Assembly: GCA_014305285.1 (NCBI GenBank)
Contig: JACRSG010000008.1
Location: forward strand, 1 to 64,000
DNA from: Campylobacter jejuni
Lineage (GTDB): Bacteria > Campylobacterota > Campylobacteria > Campylobacterales > Campylobacteraceae
DNA length: 64,000 bases
Direction: 5' to 3'
Positions within the stretch are counted from its first letter, which is position 1, and every line of letters starts with the position of its first letter. Below are positions 28,917-38,512 of this stretch, one piece after another. Position numbers and translations under genes: made by a program. The notes beneath the pieces were generated by a model. The model was not told where the DNA came from, did no database searches, and saw nothing but the letters and a program-made list of their open reading frames with translations.

Positions 28917-28943
28917 CCCTAGTGGATTGAAACTCCGCTAGGG
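28917..28943 (-). terminator. Rho-independent terminator of the moeA operon abutting the array
   Basis: Stem of 10 pairs: CCCTAGTGGA (28917-28926) and TCCGCTAGGG (28934-28943), one pair being G-T, with a 7-base loop. On the minus strand it is followed by TTTATTTTAG, a T-rich tail reaching into the terminal CRISPR repeat. It would stop transcripts from moeA before they enter the array. The rest of 28944-29032 shows no gene. Confidence 0.7.
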
Positions 28944-29032
28944 CTAATTACTCCACTAAAAGGAGGTTGCGAATTTGAAACTTGTTGAAATTTAGGGTTG
29001 ATTAAAATCGAAATAAAATTATTTAAATAATT

Positions 29033-30223
29033 TTAAGGCATAAAGATAATATCCACTAAGCTTTCATTTTCTAAAATTTTACATTCTTTTGGCACCAGCA
29101 TAAGGGCGGCTTTATTGTTAAGATTGTTTATAATCGCGCTAGAGCCTTCTTTTTTGCCTTCAAGATTGGCTAAAATGCGTCCATTTTTAAACTTTATATT
29201 GCAAGCGACAAATTCTAAATAAGGCGTTTTTTTCTTGTAGCTTCCTTGCAAAAAGGCTTTACAAATATAGTCTTTAGGCTGAAGTAACCAAGAGTTTAAA
29301 ATCTCTCTTGCGTAAAGATTAAACATTACCATAGCCGAGTAAGGAAAACCGGGTAAGGCGATGATAAATTTTTCATTAGCCTTAGCTATTTTGATATGTC
29401 TGCCTGGTTTTATGTCGACTTTATCGATGATGATTTCATATTCTTTCACGGCTTTTTTTAAAAAGTCAAAATCCCCCATAGAAACCCCGCCTGTGGTAAC
29501 CAAAATATCACAACTTTGTAAAGCCCTTTCAAGGGTAGAAAAAGTAGCTTTTTCATCGTCTTTTAAAAGAGGAAAAACCCTTGTATCGCAATTTAAATTT
29601 TTAGCTAAATTAGCTATGGCGATATGATTTGAAGAGCGGATTTGAGCAGGATTTTCCAAAGCTTCTCCTAGATCTTTTATTTCATTTCCACTGCTTAAAA
29701 CCCCTATAATAGGCTTTATAAACACACTAATGTGAAAAAATCCAAGTTCAGCCAAAAGAGCTATCTCACTATAATTTAACCTTGTGCCTTTTTTGAGTAA
29801 AATTTCATCTTTTTTATAGTTTTCTCCTACCGCACGCACGGCAAAAGCTTGGGGAACTTTTTTTTCTATAAAAAGGGTGTCGTTTTCTACGCGCACATTT
29901 TCAACAGGAACCAAAGTATCGCTTCCCTCGCTCATAAGTGAGCCTGTAAAGGTTTTTACACAAGTACCATTTTGCACGCTAAATTGGGGCATAGTGCCCG
30001 CAGGAGTGATGCCTAAAATTTTTAAAGCTTTGTCTTGATCTTCAAATTTGATCGCATAACCATCCATGGCTGAGGTTGGAAATTCAGGCTGATTTTTAAG
30101 TGCTTTTATATCTTGAGCTAAAATGCGTCCTAAACACTCTGTGAGAGCTATTTTTTCAATCTTTTCATAAGTTTTGATATGAGAGTGTAAAATTTTTAAA
30201 CTTTCTTCATAAGACATTAACAT
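29033..30223 (-). CDS. moeA: Molybdopterin molybdenumtransferase
   Basis: Inserts molybdate (or tungstate) into molybdopterin. The 396 residues show FPTSAMDGYAIK near the N-terminus, the domain-III motif LVTTGGVSMGDFDFL, and KPGRHIKIAKANEKFIIALPG. Last gene of a minus-strand unit cueO-moaD-moaE-moeA. Start ATG 30223 has AAAGGATAAAAA upstream; an internal ATG at 30217 is also possible. Retained although the tungsten-using formate dehydrogenase genes are gone, since other Mo enzymes would need it. Confidence 0.93.
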   Translation of the reverse strand: MLMSYEESLKILHSHIKTYEKIEKIALTECLGRILAQDIKALKNQPEFPTSAMDGYAIKFEDQDKALKILGITPAGTMPQFSVQNGTCVKTFTGSLMSEGSDTLVPVENVRVENDTLFIEKKVPQAFAVRAVGENYKKDEILLKKGTRLNYSEIALLAELGFFHISVFIKPIIGVLSSGNEIKDLGEALENPAQIRSSNHIAIANLAKNLNCDTRVFPLLKDDEKATFSTLERALQSCDILVTTGGVSMGDFDFLKKAVKEYEIIIDKVDIKPGRHIKIAKANEKFIIALPGFPYSAMVMFNLYAREILNSWLLQPKDYICKAFLQGSYKKKTPYLEFVACNIKFKNGRILANLEGKKEGSSAIINNLNNKAALMLVPKECKILENESLVDIIFMP

Positions 30224-30226
30224 TTT

Positions 30227-30673
30227 TTATCCTTTTAAAAGTCCTGCACCGTAAAGTTTGGTTGATCTTTCTTTGGCATAAATTCTTTCTTTGTTTATCA
30301 CATCGTATTTCCAAATGGGTGCGCTTGCTTTAAAATTTTCAACAAATTCATTAAGAAGTTTAAGTCCTAATTTTCTTTGTTTGCTTAAAATTCCTGCAAA
30401 ATATGAACTTTCATGCACCGCCACATCGCCTATAGAGTGAGCAAAAAGCAAGGTAATACCATCAAAATCTACTCTTTTTTGCCACTTATCAAACCATTTT
30501 TTTAAAAGCGGTTTATAAATATCAAAACTAAGCGCCTCAATGTCTCCTTCTTCACGCACAATGCCACAAAAAGTTAGCAAAGCACCGCAGTTTTTATCTT
30601 TAGCAAACTCATACCATTGGCTATAAATTTGAGGAATGTTTAAAGAACCTTGATAAAGTGCAAAATGATCCAT
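30227..30673 (-). CDS. moaE: Molybdopterin synthase catalytic subunit
   Basis: Large subunit of molybdopterin synthase, which adds dithiolene sulfurs with MoaD. The 148 residues include GALLTFCGIVRE, RVDFDGITLLFAHSIGDVAVHE and the C-terminal WKYDVINKERIYAKE segment with catalytic lysines. Lies one base before the moaD stop and 3 bases before moeA. Confidence 0.93.
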   Translation of the reverse strand: MDHFALYQGSLNIPQIYSQWYEFAKDKNCGALLTFCGIVREEGDIEALSFDIYKPLLKKWFDKWQKRVDFDGITLLFAHSIGDVAVHESSYFAGILSKQRKLGLKLLNEFVENFKASAPIWKYDVINKERIYAKERSTKLYGAGLLKG

Positions 30674-30895
30674 TTAACCCCCGCAAACTGGTGGTAAAAG
30701 TGCTATTTTATCACCATCTTTTAACTTAGCGTTTTCATCAAAAATAATTTCATCATTTAAAGATACGGCACAAAGTTCTAGCCATTCTTTTAAACTCTCA
30801 TCTTTTTGCAAAATTTCTTTTAATTCTTTTAAATTTTTTACTTCAAGTTCTAAATTTGCTTTATTTATAGGACCTAAAAATTCCACTTTTACCAT
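30674..30895 (-). CDS. moaD: Molybdopterin synthase sulfur carrier subunit
   Basis: Ubiquitin-like sulfur carrier of 73 residues ending in the required double glycine (LLPPVCGG), which carries the thiocarboxylate. The pattern DGDKIALLPPV is typical. Adjacent to moaE and cueO in one operon. Confidence 0.93.
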   Translation of the reverse strand: MVKVEFLGPINKANLELEVKNLKELKEILQKDESLKEWLELCAVSLNDEIIFDENAKLKDGDKIALLPPVCGG

Positions 30896-30897
30896 AT

Positions 30898-32430
30898 TTA
30901 TTCCTTTACTTCTAAATTTCCCATCATTCCTAAATCTTCATGTTCTAAAATATGGCAATGATACATTCTAAGCCCTTTAAAATCTTGTTTCATTCTAAGT
31001 CTTAATTCTTCATTAGGACGCACATTTATGGTATCTCTTAAGGCTCTAAATTCAGCTTTTTGAACTTTGCCGTCTAGTTTTGATGAGATGAGTTCAAATT
31101 GTGTGCCATGTACGTGGAAAGGATGATCCATGTGAGATTTATTGATCACTATCCAGTCCTCAACTACTCCAAGTTTGGAATTGAAATCAATGCGTTTTAA
31201 ATCATAGCTTTTGCCGTTTATTAAAAACATAGACGCAAGAGCGATTTTTAATTCGCTTTCACTTTTTCCCCTCATACCATGCATTTGTACATGATCTTCA
31301 CTCATGATTATTTCTTTAAATTCTTTAGGTTCTTCTGAAGGTTTGAAAATTTTTAAATTTTTTGGAAGTTCTAAATTTTCTTTTTTTAGGCTAATATCAG
31401 CTAAAAATAGGGTATTAGGTTCTTCTTTAACCATCATTTTATCCCTATCATAATAAGTGCTTTCTAACTTAAATTTTCCATCTTTTGGGGTGTCGATTAA
31501 AATTTCAAGGCGAGAAGCAGGACTTAAGAAAAGCTCATCTTTATAAATAGGTTTTTCTATAAGTCCGCCATCAGTACCGACAAGTATGAATTTAGTTCCT
31601 TGTATGCGTAAATTTAAATATCTTGCTGCAGTAGCATTATAAATGCGTATGCGTTCGTTTGTGGCGAGTTTGATTTTAGGTCTAAATTGTCCATTGATGA
31701 GTACAAATTCTCCCTCCCTGCCATTAAGCCAATCATTTAGGTTGTTATTTGGAATTTGAGCGTTTTGATCAAGACGCAAATCGCTAATCATCCAATCTTT
31801 TTCTTTTAAATGACTTAAAGCATCTTTTTTTGCTTTAATCACAAAAGCCCCTGCTAAACCCATGAAGACTTGTTTAGAAGCGGTATAATGAGGGTGTGGA
31901 TGATACCAGTAAGTTCCTGCACTATCTTGAGGAATTTCAAAACGATATATTCTTTCTTCTCCTGCTAAGATAGGAACATGTGGGCTTCCATCTTGATCAG
32001 GTGACACAGGAACGCCATGCCAATGTAGGGTTGTAGATTCTTTGAGTTTGTTTTTGACTAAAATTTCAAGTTTATCTCCTTCAAAAACTTCTATTTTTGG
32101 AGCAGGTACTAGGCCATTATAGGTATAAAATAAGGTTTTTTTACCTTTGATGAGTTCTATGTGAGTTTCTTTGATTTCTATAGTAGTGCGAAAAATATTT
32201 TTTTCTTTACTTTCATTTTTGAGTAAAGGCAAGGCTTTTAAAATTTCTCCTTTAGGGAAATATTTTGGATCTAAAAGCTTTAAATTTTTTGGAGCGAAGT
32301 TGATAAAAGAGGTATCTAAGTCATGATTTAGGGAATGATTTTTATGCATGGAGTGCGTAGGATTTGCATAGGCTATACCCATACTTGCTAGCGTGAGTGC
32401 ATTAAATTTCAAAAAATTCCTTCTATCCAT
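30898..32430 (-). CDS. cueO: Multicopper oxidase CueO (Cj1516)
   Basis: Periplasmic copper oxidase that protects from copper. A Tat signal MDRRNFLKFNALTLASMG is at the N-terminus. Copper ligands are in STTLHWHGVP, YWYHPHPHYT, MDHPFHVHGTQFE and MYHCHILEHEDLGMMG, the last with the type 1 Met. Length 510 is normal. First gene of the cueO-moaDE-moeA unit and divergent from nspC. Confidence 0.95.
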   Translation of the reverse strand: MDRRNFLKFNALTLASMGIAYANPTHSMHKNHSLNHDLDTSFINFAPKNLKLLDPKYFPKGEILKALPLLKNESKEKNIFRTTIEIKETHIELIKGKKTLFYTYNGLVPAPKIEVFEGDKLEILVKNKLKESTTLHWHGVPVSPDQDGSPHVPILAGEERIYRFEIPQDSAGTYWYHPHPHYTASKQVFMGLAGAFVIKAKKDALSHLKEKDWMISDLRLDQNAQIPNNNLNDWLNGREGEFVLINGQFRPKIKLATNERIRIYNATAARYLNLRIQGTKFILVGTDGGLIEKPIYKDELFLSPASRLEILIDTPKDGKFKLESTYYDRDKMMVKEEPNTLFLADISLKKENLELPKNLKIFKPSEEPKEFKEIIMSEDHVQMHGMRGKSESELKIALASMFLINGKSYDLKRIDFNSKLGVVEDWIVINKSHMDHPFHVHGTQFELISSKLDGKVQKAEFRALRDTINVRPNEELRLRMKQDFKGLRMYHCHILEHEDLGMMGNLEVKE

Positions 32431-32544
32431 TTAGTTTTTCCTTTGGCTTGATTTTTTGTATTATAGTTTAGTTTTAGTAAATATTTATTTTGAAAATTTG
32501 GTTTAATTTTGTTATGATTTTAGCGTTTTAATCAAGGAAAAATA

Positions 32545-33693
32545 ATGTTTTATGAAAAAATTCAAACCCCAGCTTATATTTTAGAAGAAGATAAATTAAG
32601 AAAAAATTGTGAGCTTTTAGCAAGTGTAGGTGAAAAAAGTGGTGCTAAAGTGCTTTTAGCTTTAAAAGGTTTCGCTTTTTCAGGAGCGATGAAAATTGTC
32701 GGAGAATATCTAAAAGGTTGCACTTGTAGCGGACTTTGGGAAGCAAAATTTGCTAAAGAATACATGGATAAAGAAATTCATACTTATTCCCCTGCTTTTA
32801 AAGAAGATGAAATAGATGAAATAGCCAGCTTATCTCATCACATAGTGTTTAATTCTTTAGCTCAATTTCATAAATTTCAAGCTAAAACACAAAAAAATTC
32901 CTTAGGTCTTCGTTGCAATGTTGAATTTTCGCTAGCTCCAAAAGAACTTTATAATCCTTGTGGAAGATACTCAAGACTTGGAATTCGTGCTAAAGATTTT
33001 GAAAATGTAGATTTAAGTGCTATAGAAGGACTTCATTTTCACGCCCTTTGCGAAGAAAGTGCTGATGCTTTAGAGGCTGTTTTAAAAGCCTTTGAAGAGA
33101 AATTTGGCCAATGGATAGGGCAAATGAAATGGGTGAATTTTGGAGGAGGACATCATATCACTAAAAAAGGCTATGATGTTGAAAAACTTATTGCTTTGTG
33201 TAAAAATTTCAGTGATAAATATGGCGTGCAAGTTTATCTTGAACCGGGTGAAGCGGTGGGTTGGCAAACGGGAAATTTGGTTGCTAGTGTAGTCGATATC
33301 ATAGAAAATGAAAAACAAATTGCTATTTTAGATACTTCAAGCGAAGCACATATGCCTGATACTATCATCATGCCTTATATGAGCGAGGTTTTAAACGCTA
33401 GAATTTTAGCCACAAGAGAAAATCAAAAAATTTCAGATTTAAAAGAAAATGAATTTGCCTATTTGCTTACAGGAAACACTTGCTTAGCAGGTGATATAAT
33501 GGGAGAATACGCCTTTGATAAAAAGCTTAAAATCGGTGATAAAATCGTTTTTTTAGATCAAATTCATTATACCATTGTGAAAAACACAACCTTTAATGGC
33601 ATAAGACTTCCAAATCTCATGCTTTTAGACCATAAAAATGAACTTCAAATGATAAGAGAATTTTCTTATAAAGATTATTCTTTAAGAAATTAA
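32545..33693 (+). CDS. nspC: Carboxynorspermidine decarboxylase
   Basis: PLP enzyme of the alternative spermidine pathway used by campylobacters. The PLP lysine is Lys41 (VLLALKGFAFSG); other motifs are MKWVNFGGGHHITKKGYD and LLTGNTCLAGDIMGEYAF, the latter with the substrate-binding cysteine and aspartate. Length 382 is normal. In the reference order the fdh genes lie downstream; here the fdhD scar follows. Confidence 0.93.
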   Translation: MFYEKIQTPAYILEEDKLRKNCELLASVGEKSGAKVLLALKGFAFSGAMKIVGEYLKGCTCSGLWEAKFAKEYMDKEIHTYSPAFKEDEIDEIASLSHHIVFNSLAQFHKFQAKTQKNSLGLRCNVEFSLAPKELYNPCGRYSRLGIRAKDFENVDLSAIEGLHFHALCEESADALEAVLKAFEEKFGQWIGQMKWVNFGGGHHITKKGYDVEKLIALCKNFSDKYGVQVYLEPGEAVGWQTGNLVASVVDIIENEKQIAILDTSSEAHMPDTIIMPYMSEVLNARILATRENQKISDLKENEFAYLLTGNTCLAGDIMGEYAFDKKLKIGDKIVFLDQIHYTIVKNTTFNGIRLPNLMLLDHKNELQMIREFSYKDYSLRN

Positions 33694-33796
33694 TATTATT
33701 TTTAATTTGCATAAAAGATTAATTTTACTTGAAAAAGAATCAAAGACATAATAAATTTTATTATTTATATTTTGATATAATATTTAAGGATAAGGT

Positions 33797-33916
33797 ATGG
33801 ATCCGTTATTTACAACTCAAATTTTTAAAATAAAGGTGATAAATCTTTCTTGCTTAGGGTTTTGCTAGAGAAAATAAGATCAATATTTATAGTGGAGAAT
33901 TTAGAATTCATGGATA
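33797..33916 (+). pseudogene. fdhD: fdhD internal-deletion scar
   Basis: Only the two ends of fdhD remain. ATG 33797 opens MDPLFTTQIFKIK, the kind of N-terminus FdhD proteins have, and within a few codons this joins a C-terminal piece in another frame, FLA, stop, GFARENKINIYSGEFRI (about 33848-33909), matching the conserved FdhD ending (GFARG-R-NIYSGEERI). About 200 codons are missing. FdhD delivers sulfur to formate dehydrogenase. The neighbouring fdhA, fdhB and fdhC and two small genes expected between nspC and modE are completely absent. TATAAT lies at about 33776. Confidence 0.7.
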
Positions 33917-34674
33917 AAAATCAAGAAAAAGAAATCATCTCATCTATGAGAGAATGGTTAAATAGTAATGAAAAATTAGATTGTGGTACGGCTTTTAAAA
34001 TTGCAAAGAAATTTAATGTCAATATAGAAAAAATCGGACAATTAGCCGATGAAAATCACATGAGAATTGATAATTGTGAGTTGGGGCAATTTGGACATTT
34101 AGATTTTGAAAAAGCAAAAATTGAAGTACTTAAAAAAATAGAACCTAGCTTGGATGAAAAGCGTAGAATTTTTTGTAAAGATGCAAGAGATATTGCTAAA
34201 GAAGGTTGTGGACTTAAAAGTATGCGTTCAGCTTTAAAAGCTTATAAGGTTGATGTAAAGTATTGTCAACTTGGTTGTTTTAAAGAAAAAAAAGCTAAGC
34301 AATTTATAGTAAGAACAAAAACCTGGATCGAAAATGCGGATGGAGATTTACTTTTTGGACGGGGAAAAACAGAGCTTTTAGAGCTTATTAGGCAAACAGG
34401 TAGTTTGTTACATGCTTCTAAACTTATGGGGATGAATTATAAAAAAGCTTGGATGCATTTACAAACCTTACAAAAAAATTCTCAAGAAATTTTAGTCAGT
34501 ACAAGACAAGGGCGTTCTAAGGAATCAGGAACAAAACTTACTCCTAGAGCTTTGGAATTAATGGAAAATTACTCTATTTTGCAAAAAGATATAGAAGAAT
34601 ACGCCAATAAACGCTTTAAAGAATTGTTTTTAAAAGGAAAAAATGAATCTTCTATCAAAAATACTAATACATAA
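33910..34674 (+). CDS. modE: ModE-like molybdate regulator (Cj1507c)
   Basis: DNA-binding regulator of molybdate and tungstate genes in C. jejuni. The 254-residue chain has a C-terminal ModE winged helix (GKTELLELIRQTGSLLHASK, NYKKAWMHLQTL, STRQGRSKESGTKLT) and lacks the Mo-binding MOP domains. The N-terminal half contains a twofold repeat, with DNCELGQFGHLDF and KYCQLGCFKEKK as matching segments. I start at ATG 33910; a longer open frame from 33850 only reads through the fdhD scar. One of its presumed targets, tupABC, is lost in this genome. Confidence 0.85.
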   Translation: MDKNQEKEIISSMREWLNSNEKLDCGTAFKIAKKFNVNIEKIGQLADENHMRIDNCELGQFGHLDFEKAKIEVLKKIEPSLDEKRRIFCKDARDIAKEGCGLKSMRSALKAYKVDVKYCQLGCFKEKKAKQFIVRTKTWIENADGDLLFGRGKTELLELIRQTGSLLHASKLMGMNYKKAWMHLQTLQKNSQEILVSTRQGRSKESGTKLTPRALELMENYSILQKDIEEYANKRFKELFLKGKNESSIKNTNT

Positions 34675-34735
34675 TATTTTTATAATTAATGAATATTATT
34701 TTTTAAATGTTAAAATGAGAATCTGAATTTTTAGG

Positions 34736-34882
34736 AGTTATAGAAAATCTTTAAATATAGGTTTAAAGCTTATTTTTTCTGTGGCAACTGTTGTTATTGG
34801 ACTTGTTATTTTAATTTCATTAATCACAAAATAAGTAAGTCAAAACATTACCAAAATTACAAATGATATTATCATTTCTTAA
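34736..34882 (+). pseudogene. tlp1: Tlp1 chemoreceptor N-terminal relic (Cj1506c-like)
   Basis: About 45 codons of a chemoreceptor start remain: KSLNIGLKLIFSVATVVIG and the rest of the first membrane helix, then a TAA after SLITK, VSQNITKITNDIIIS and a second stop at 34880-34882. The start codon is also lost (ATAGAAA where ATGTTTAAA is expected). All of the sensor and signalling domains are gone, as are the two genes expected next (Cj1505c and selD). The rest of 34883-35009 is the putA leader with no gene. Confidence 0.7.
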
Positions 34883-35009
34883 TTTTTGTTACTATAATAC
34901 CCATTAAAATTTTTTTATCATTTTTTATATACATTTTCTATGATTTAAAATATTATTTTTTTATATTATTTATATGATTAAAATCCATATTTATCTTAGG
35001 AGATATAAA

Positions 35010-38000
35010 ATGATACAAAAAGCTTTAGCCTTAGCTGAAGAATTACAAGGAAAAATAGAATTAAATATTTCAAATTCTGAAAAAGAATTTCATTTAAAAA
35101 TGCAAAAACTTCTTAACAATCCCAAAAATAAAGTTATGCTTATAGAACTTTTAGATCGTTCTTTTAGATGTAAAGATAAAAATGCAAGTTTTGAGCTTAT
35201 AGAGTATACTTTGAGCAAATATGGCATAGCGGATTTTTTTAGTGCCTTTGAAAAATTCCTACTTTTTAGCTTTTTAAATTTTGGTAAATTTATTCCTAAT
35301 TTAAGCGTGCCTTTTTTTATTAAACATTTAAGAGAAGATACCAAAGCTATGGTATTAGATGCAAATTCTAGTATTTTAGAGCCACATATTAAGAAAAGAG
35401 CAAGAGATAAAATTACTTTAAATGTGAATTTAATCGGTGAAGAGGTTTTGGGTGAAGCTGAGAGCAAATATCGTATGCAAAAATATGAAGAAGCTTTAAA
35501 ATCAAGTTATATCACTTATATTTCCATAAAAATTACTACTATTTTTTCACAAATTCATATTATAGATTTTGATTATTCTAAAGAAGAGCTAGTAAAAAGA
35601 TTAGATTATCTTTATGCTTTAGCCTTAGAAGAAGAGAAAAAACAAGGTGTATCTAAATTTATCAATCTTGATATGGAAGAATTTAGGGATTTAGAACTCA
35701 CTGTTGCAGCTTTTATGGAAAGTGTAGCTAAATTTGATATCAAAGCAGGTATTGTTTTACAAGCTTATATACCTGATTCTTATGAGTATCTTAAAAAACT
35801 TTTTGCTTTTTCAAAAGAGAGGGTTTTAAAAGGCATGAAACCTATTAAGATCCGCTTTGTTAAGGGTGCTAATATGGAAAGCGAAGAAACCATTGCATCT
35901 CAAAGGGGTTGGGAACTTCCTACTTTTTACAAAAAAATAGATACGGATAGCAATTATAATAAAATGCTTGATTTTATCCTTGAAGGAGATAATTATAAAT
36001 ACATCCACATCGGTATAGCTAGTCATAATATCTTTGAGATTGCTTATGCTTATACACGGATTGCTGAAGTAGGTGCTTTAGATTCTTTTACTTTTGAAAT
36101 GCTTGAAGGTATGAGTTTGCAATGTTCTTATGAATTATCTAGAATGCATGATTTAATCCTTTATGCTCCAGTTTGTGATGAAGCACATTTTAACAATGCT
36201 ATTGCTTATCTTGTAAGACGTCTTGATGAAAATACGAGTGAAGATAATTTTATGCGTTATTTTTTCAATCTTAAAGTAGGAGATAAAAACTACAATATCC
36301 AAAAAGAACTTTTTTTAAAATCCTTAGAAGGTATAAAAACTCTTGATAATACTACACATCGTAAGCAAGACAGAAATAAAGAATCAAATATCATAAGTTC
36401 TTATGAAAGCAAAAAATTTAACAACGAAAGTGATACGGATTTTATCTTAGCACAAAATAGAGCGTGGGCTAAAGAAATTAAAGCCAAATATGAAAATTTA
36501 AAAGATTATGATGTTTATCCTGTTGTGGGCGAACTTGATTTTAAAGCAGAAAATTTAAATGTTTTAGAAGTTAAAGACAAGATCGAAGATAGAGTGATAG
36601 GAAAGGCCTATTTAGCAGGAGAAAAAGAAATCAAACAAGCTTTAGAAATAGCTAAAAATTCCAAATTTACACAAAAAAGCCATGATGAAATCTATCAAAT
36701 TTTAGCCAAAAGTGCAAAACTTATGAGAGAAAGAAGAGGAGATTTAATAGGTTTGGCAGCTTTAGAAGTGGGTAAAACCTTTTTAGAAATTGATCCTGAA
36801 GTGAGTGAGGCTATTGATTTTATAGAGTTTTATCCACACTCTTTAGAAGAGCTTAAAAAACAAAATCCAAAAGTTAAATTCACGCCTAAAGGCATAGGGG
36901 TTACCATAGCTCCTTGGAATTTTCCTGTGGGGATTTCAGTGGGCACTATAGCCGCTCCTTTGGCTGCGGGTAATGTTGTGATTTACAAACCTTCTTCACT
37001 TTCAACCCTAACAGGTTATATGCTTTGTAAGTGTTTTTGGGATGCAGGAATTCCAAAAGATGCTTTGATTTTCTTGCCTTCAAAAGGAAGCGATATTTCT
37101 AAATATTTGCTTGTGGATGAAGCGATTAAATTTTCAATTCTTACAGGGGGAGAGGATACTGCCTATGCTATGTTAAAAGCTAATCCAACCTTGCTTTTAA
37201 GCGCTGAAACGGGTGGAAAAAACGCTACTATAGTTTCTAAATTTGCTGATCGTGATAGTGCGATTAAAAATATCATTCACTCTGCTTTTAGCAATAGCGG
37301 CCAAAAATGTTCAGCTACCTCTTTGCTGGTTTTAGAAGAAGAGGTTTATAATGATGAAGAATTTAAAAAGACTTTAGTGGATGCTGCAAGTTCTCTAGCA
37401 GTGGGTAATCCTTTTGAATTTAAAAACAAACTAGGCACTTTGGCTGATAAACCAAATTCTAAAGTTCAAAAGGCTTTAAATGAATTACAACCTTATGAAG
37501 AATGGGCATTAAAACCTAAGTTTTTAGAGGATAATCCTTATTTAATGACACCAGGCATAAAATACGGCACTAAAAAGGGTGATTTTACCCATATGAATGA
37601 ACTTTTTGTACCGATTTTAAGTGTGATGAAGGCTAAAGATTTAAAAGAAGCTATTGATATGGTAAATTCCACAGGCTATGGTTTGACTGCAGGTTTTGAA
37701 AGTTTAGATGAAAGAGAATGGGAATATTTTCACACTCATATAGAAGCAGGAAATATTTATATCAACAAACCCACTACAGGCGCCATAGTTCTTCGTCAGC
37801 CTTTTGGTGGAATTAAAAAATCTGCCATAGGTTTAGGTAGAAAAGTGGGAATTTACAATTATATCACTCAATTTTTAGAGATTAAGCAAGAAGATTTTGA
37901 TGATCGTTTAATCGAAGAGAAATTTTCAAAAAAATTAGCACAAATAGATTTAAAAGAGGCACAAGATTTTATTAAGGATTTAATTAAAATGTCTCAATCT

Positions 38001-38495
38001 TATGCTTATCACTATAAAAATGAGTTTAGTGTTTCAAAGGATTATGTCAATATACGTGGAGAAGATAATCTTTTTTCTTATACCAAAATAAAAAATATGG
38101 TTTTAAGACTTTGTGGAAATGAAAACTTAAGAGATGTTTTAGGAGTGGTTTTGGCTGCAAATATTGCAAATATCGATCTAAGTATAAGTTATGATGAGCA
38201 AGATATTAGCATGATAGAACACATTGTTCAAAGTATAGGAGCAAAAGTATTATTTTTAAAAGAAAATAAAGAAAATTTTATCAAGAGTATGAAACAGTAT
38301 GAAAGAGTGCGTTATTTAGCAAAGCCAGATGTAAATGATGAGATTTATAAAGAGGCTGCAAAGCTTGCTAAAATCATCATAAGAGAAAAGCCCTTGTTAA
38401 ATGGTCGTTTTGAATTTTTAAATTATTTCAATGAAAAAGCTTTAAGTATATCTTTCCATCGTTATGGAAATTTAGGCATTAGAGCAATATCTTAA
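35010..38495 (+). CDS. putA: Bifunctional proline dehydrogenase / P5C dehydrogenase
   Basis: Oxidises proline to glutamate, a main carbon source of C. jejuni. The proline dehydrogenase barrel occupies the N-terminal part ([23 protein letters not shown]), and the aldehyde dehydrogenase domain follows with [24 protein letters not shown] and the catalytic cysteine in [10 protein letters not shown]. Length 1161. ATG 35010 with TTAGGAGATAT before it is chosen over an upstream open start at 34974. The stop codon overlaps an ATG; putP follows with its own ribosome site. Confidence 0.95.
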   Translation: MIQKALALAEELQGKIELNISNSEKEFHLKMQKLLNNPKNKVMLIELLDRSFRCKDKNASFELIEYTLSKYGIADFFSAFEKFLLFSFLNFGKFIPNLSVPFFIKHLREDTKAMVLDANSSILEPHIKKRARDKITLNVNLIGEEVLGEAESKYRMQKYEEALKSSYITYISIKITTIFSQIHIIDFDYSKEELVKRLDYLYALALEEEKKQGVSKFINLDMEEFRDLELTVAAFMESVAKFDIKAGIVLQAYIPDSYEYLKKLFAFSKERVLKGMKPIKIRFVKGANMESEETIASQRGWELPTFYKKIDTDSNYNKMLDFILEGDNYKYIHIGIASHNIFEIAYAYTRIAEVGALDSFTFEMLEGMSLQCSYELSRMHDLILYAPVCDEAHFNNAIAYLVRRLDENTSEDNFMRYFFNLKVGDKNYNIQKELFLKSLEGIKTLDNTTHRKQDRNKESNIISSYESKKFNNESDTDFILAQNRAWAKEIKAKYENLKDYDVYPVVGELDFKAENLNVLEVKDKIEDRVIGKAYLAGEKEIKQALEIAKNSKFTQKSHDEIYQILAKSAKLMRERRGDLIGLAALEVGKTFLEIDPEVSEAIDFIEFYPHSLEELKKQNPKVKFTPKGIGVTIAPWNFPVGISVGTIAAPLAAGNVVIYKPSSLSTLTGYMLCKCFWDAGIPKDALIFLPSKGSDISKYLLVDEAIKFSILTGGEDTAYAMLKANPTLLLSAETGGKNATIVSKFADRDSAIKNIIHSAFSNSGQKCSATSLLVLEEEVYNDEEFKKTLVDAASSLAVGNPFEFKNKLGTLADKPNSKVQKALNELQPYEEWALKPKFLEDNPYLMTPGIKYGTKKGDFTHMNELFVPILSVMKAKDLKEAIDMVNSTGYGLTAGFESLDEREWEYFHTHIEAGNIYINKPTTGAIVLRQPFGGIKKSAIGLGRKVGIYNYITQFLEIKQEDFDDRLIEEKFSKKLAQIDLKEAQDFIKDLIKMSQSYAYHYKNEFSVSKDYVNIRGEDNLFSYTKIKNMVLRLCGNENLRDVLGVVLAANIANIDLSISYDEQDISMIEHIVQSIGAKVLFLKENKENFIKSMKQYERVRYLAKPDVNDEIYKEAAKLAKIIIREKPLLNGRFEFLNYFNEKALSISFHRYGNLGIRAIS

Positions 38496-38512
38496 TGATT
38501 AAGGAGAGATTG

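Noticed and set aside
28921-28935. ATTGAAAC inside the hairpin, resembling the 3' end of type I CRISPR repeats
   Set aside because: Single occurrence within the loop of a terminator; no second copy and no type I cas genes.
33850-33909. Extended N-terminus of ModE
   Set aside because: These codons read through the fdhD scar in a wrong frame; ATG 33910 gives the family N-terminus.
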